Positions 7,534 to 8,891 of a DNA stretch of 8,891 nucleotides are shown here, one piece after another. The DNA comes from Gammaproteobacteria bacterium. GTDB lineage: Bacteria; Pseudomonadota; Gammaproteobacteria; Steroidobacterales; Woeseiaceae. The stretch is from the NCBI GenBank assembly GCA_030641695.1, contig DAOWGY010000301.1:1-8891 (forward strand). The letters run 5' to 3'. A program made the translations under genes and the position numbers. Position 1 is the stretch's first letter. Every line of letters begins with the position of its first letter. Under the pieces are notes generated by a model. That model worked only from the letters and a program-made list of their open reading frames with translations, did no database searches and was not told the origin of the DNA.

Positions 7534-8403
7534 TTATTGTTTCGTTTTCAGCTCTTCAGCAAGTGCAATCGTACGCCGCGCCTGCACGAGGTGCGGCCGA
7601 TCAATCATTTCACCGTCGAGCCCGAGCGCACCAGCCCCTGGGTTGTCGTCGAACAGCGCCACAATACGCGCCGCCCGCTCCAAGTCCGCCACGCTCGGTG
7701 CAAACGCATTGTTGATCGTTTCTACCTGCGCCGGATGAATAGCGAGCATGCCGACGAAACCGTCGCGCGCCGCGTTCGAGGCATACCGTGCCAGACCGTC
7801 GAGGTCGCGAAAATCCGTAAAGACCGTATCGAAAGCGGGAACCTCGGCCGCGGCGGCGGCGAACAGGCATAGCGACCGCGCCAATTCGTAGGGCGGCAGC
7901 CAGTTTCCGTCCGCGTCACGGTTGGCTCTTGCGCCGACGGCGGCGGCGAGATCCTCGGCACCCCAGCTAAGACCGGCAAGCCTTGACGTCGCGCCGACGT
8001 AGCCATCCAGAGCGAACAGCGCCCGTGGCCGTTCGGTGCAAAGCGGCAGTATTTTCGTTCGGCCTGCGTCGATGCCGTGCTGGCCCTCGAGTTCATCCAG
8101 TTTCATCGCAAGGCGCATCGCGTCGTCGGCATTGCGCGGTTTTGGCAGCACGATGCCGTCCGGCGCCCCCGGCATGACGGCTTGCAGGTCATGGATTGCG
8201 TCGTCGCTTTCGGCCGGGTTGATCCGCACCCAGACATCGTCCTTGCCCTCGATGTAGTCACGCGTCAGCTCGCGCGCCCGCGGGCGTGCATCGGCCGTAA
8301 CCGAATCCTCGAGATCGATGATCAAGGCATCGGCACCGGCATCGAGGGCCTTTTCGAGCTTGCGCTCGCTGTCACCCGGAACAAACAGGAAACTGCGGTT
8401 CAT
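7534..8403 (-). CDS. HpcH/HpaI-family CoA-ester lyase (CitE-like)
   Basis: Members cleave or form beta-hydroxyacyl-CoA thioesters such as citramalyl-CoA or malyl-CoA by a Mg-dependent Claisen-type reaction. The 289-residue product is one TIM-barrel domain: RSFLFVPGD (3-11), LEDSV (31-35), VRINP (59-63), LPLCTERPRALFAL (119-132) with the expected Glu124, WGAEDLAA (147-154) whose Glu150/Asp151 fit metal binding, and GMLAIHPAQV (218-227). Asp264 in GLDGEMIDRPH could be the lid Asp that reaches a neighbouring subunit in related enzymes. The start is ATG 8403, where homology begins; a longer frame from 8451 adds 16 residues unlike the family and lies wholly inside the upstream gene. This ATG overlaps the MaoC stop as ATGA, indicating translational coupling. 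No citD or citF is near, so it is not the citrate lyase beta subunit of a complex. Citramalyl-CoA lyase is my best guess; the substrate is uncertain. Confidence 0.88.
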   Translation of the reverse strand: MNRSFLFVPGDSERKLEKALDAGADALIIDLEDSVTADARPRARELTRDYIEGKDDVWVRINPAESDDAIHDLQAVMPGAPDGIVLPKPRNADDAMRLAMKLDELEGQHGIDAGRTKILPLCTERPRALFALDGYVGATSRLAGLSWGAEDLAAAVGARANRDADGNWLPPYELARSLCLFAAAAAEVPAFDTVFTDFRDLDGLARYASNAARDGFVGMLAIHPAQVETINNAFAPSVADLERAARIVALFDDNPGAGALGLDGEMIDRPHLVQARRTIALAEELKTKQ

Positions 8404-8864
8404 TTCGGCTGGTTCGCGGGTTCTTTCAGCATCAGCGCCGACCGTTTGCACTCGCCAACGAGTTCGTCGTTCTGGTTGTACGCCCGATGCGCGAACACGA
8501 CGATGCCATTGTCCGGCCGTGATCGGCTTTCACGTAGCTCGAGCACCTCGGTCTCCACGTGGATCGTATCGCCGTGAAACAGAGGCTTGGGAAAACGAAC
8601 CTCGTCCCAGCCGAGATTGGCGACGGTCGTACCGTGCGTCGTATCGTTGACCGAAATCCCGACCATGAAGCCCAGGGTAAGGCAGCTATTGACCAGGGGC
8701 CTGCCGAATTCCGTGCCTTTCATGTATTCGGCATCGAGATGCAACGACGCCGGGTTGTGCGTCATCGTCGTGAACAGCACATTGTCGGTTTCGGTAATCG
8801 TGCGTCGAATGGGGTGGTCGAACACCTGTCCAACCGAGAATTGTTCGAAATAGAGGCCTGGCAT
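8400..8864 (-). CDS. MaoC-family (hotdog-fold) acyl-CoA hydratase/dehydratase
   Basis: This 154-residue single-hotdog protein probably adds water to, or removes it from, a short CoA thioester, working as a dimer or larger oligomer. Visible motifs are the N-terminal LYFEQFSVGQVF (4-15), TITETDNVLFTTMTHNPASLHLDAEY (described here as residues 22-47, with Asp26, Asn37 and His42), EFGRPLVN (52-59), LGWDEVRFPKPLFHGDTI (84-101) and FAHRAYNQ (124-131). The usual G-D-x-N-P-x-H signature is altered: no Gly-Asp precedes Asn-Pro, and three residues instead of one separate it from His. I recall similar spacing in MaoC proteins that sit beside CitE-like lyases, so this is probably a subfamily trait rather than decay. 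ATG 8864 opens directly into conserved sequence; its ribosome site is weak. The TGA overlaps the next start. Only 27 bp of upstream DNA is present, so an earlier operon gene cannot be excluded. Itaconyl-CoA or mesaconyl-CoA hydratase is plausible but not proven. Confidence 0.87.
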   Translation of the reverse strand: MPGLYFEQFSVGQVFDHPIRRTITETDNVLFTTMTHNPASLHLDAEYMKGTEFGRPLVNSCLTLGFMVGISVNDTTHGTTVANLGWDEVRFPKPLFHGDTIHVETEVLELRESRSRPDNGIVVFAHRAYNQNDELVGECKRSALMLKEPANQPK

Positions 8865-8891
8865 GAGTTTGTCGCCGTTCGCTATCCTGTC

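Noticed and set aside
8404..8451. Longer N-terminus for the CitE-like lyase, starting at 8451
   Set aside because: The 16 extra residues do not resemble the family and lie inside the MaoC gene; the ATG at 8403 opens into the conserved RSFLFVPGD and overlaps the MaoC stop.

Overview
This window looks like chromosome from a moderately GC-rich gammaproteobacterium. Three points support that: PurL is the long single-chain form typical of Gammaproteobacteria, its neighbour is a DUF1820 protein (a family I know mainly from that class), and the coding regions are GC-rich with strong antisense shadow frames. I cannot name a genus from the sequence.

Layout, left to right. Positions 1-3192 (minus) hold the first 1064 codons of purL; the gene runs off the left edge just after its glutaminase domain begins. 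A 339-bp gap (3193-3531) follows. It is visibly richer in A+T, is largely enclosed by a perfect 12-bp inverted repeat (3290-3301 and 3512-3523), and contains a short protein-like relic frame. A DUF1820 gene (3532-3861, minus) comes next. It is divergent from tagH (4134-5561, plus), which encodes an FHA-domain protein of the type VI secretion TagH/Fha family. The 272-bp divergent spacer contains an A+T-rich near-palindrome that may hold control signals. tagH converges on acs with 10 bp between their stop codons. From the right edge leftwards, a minus-strand operon reads MaoC-family hydratase (8400-8864), CitE-like CoA-ester lyase (7534-8403) and acetyl-CoA synthetase acs (5572-7515). The first two overlap by ATGA and the last two are 18 bp apart.

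How the genes fit together. PurL is housekeeping purine synthesis. The MaoC/CitE/Acs set reads as a small acyl-CoA module: hydration of an enoyl-CoA, retro-Claisen cleavage of the resulting hydroxyacyl-CoA, and ATP-dependent activation of acetate (or another short acid) to its CoA thioester. The closest precedent I know is itaconyl-CoA hydratase plus citramalyl-CoA lyase, but the substrate cannot be settled from sequence. TagH is the outlier: it is normally encoded inside a type VI secretion cluster, yet here it sits alone among metabolic genes. I see no rRNA, tRNA, CRISPR array or recognisable transposase gene.
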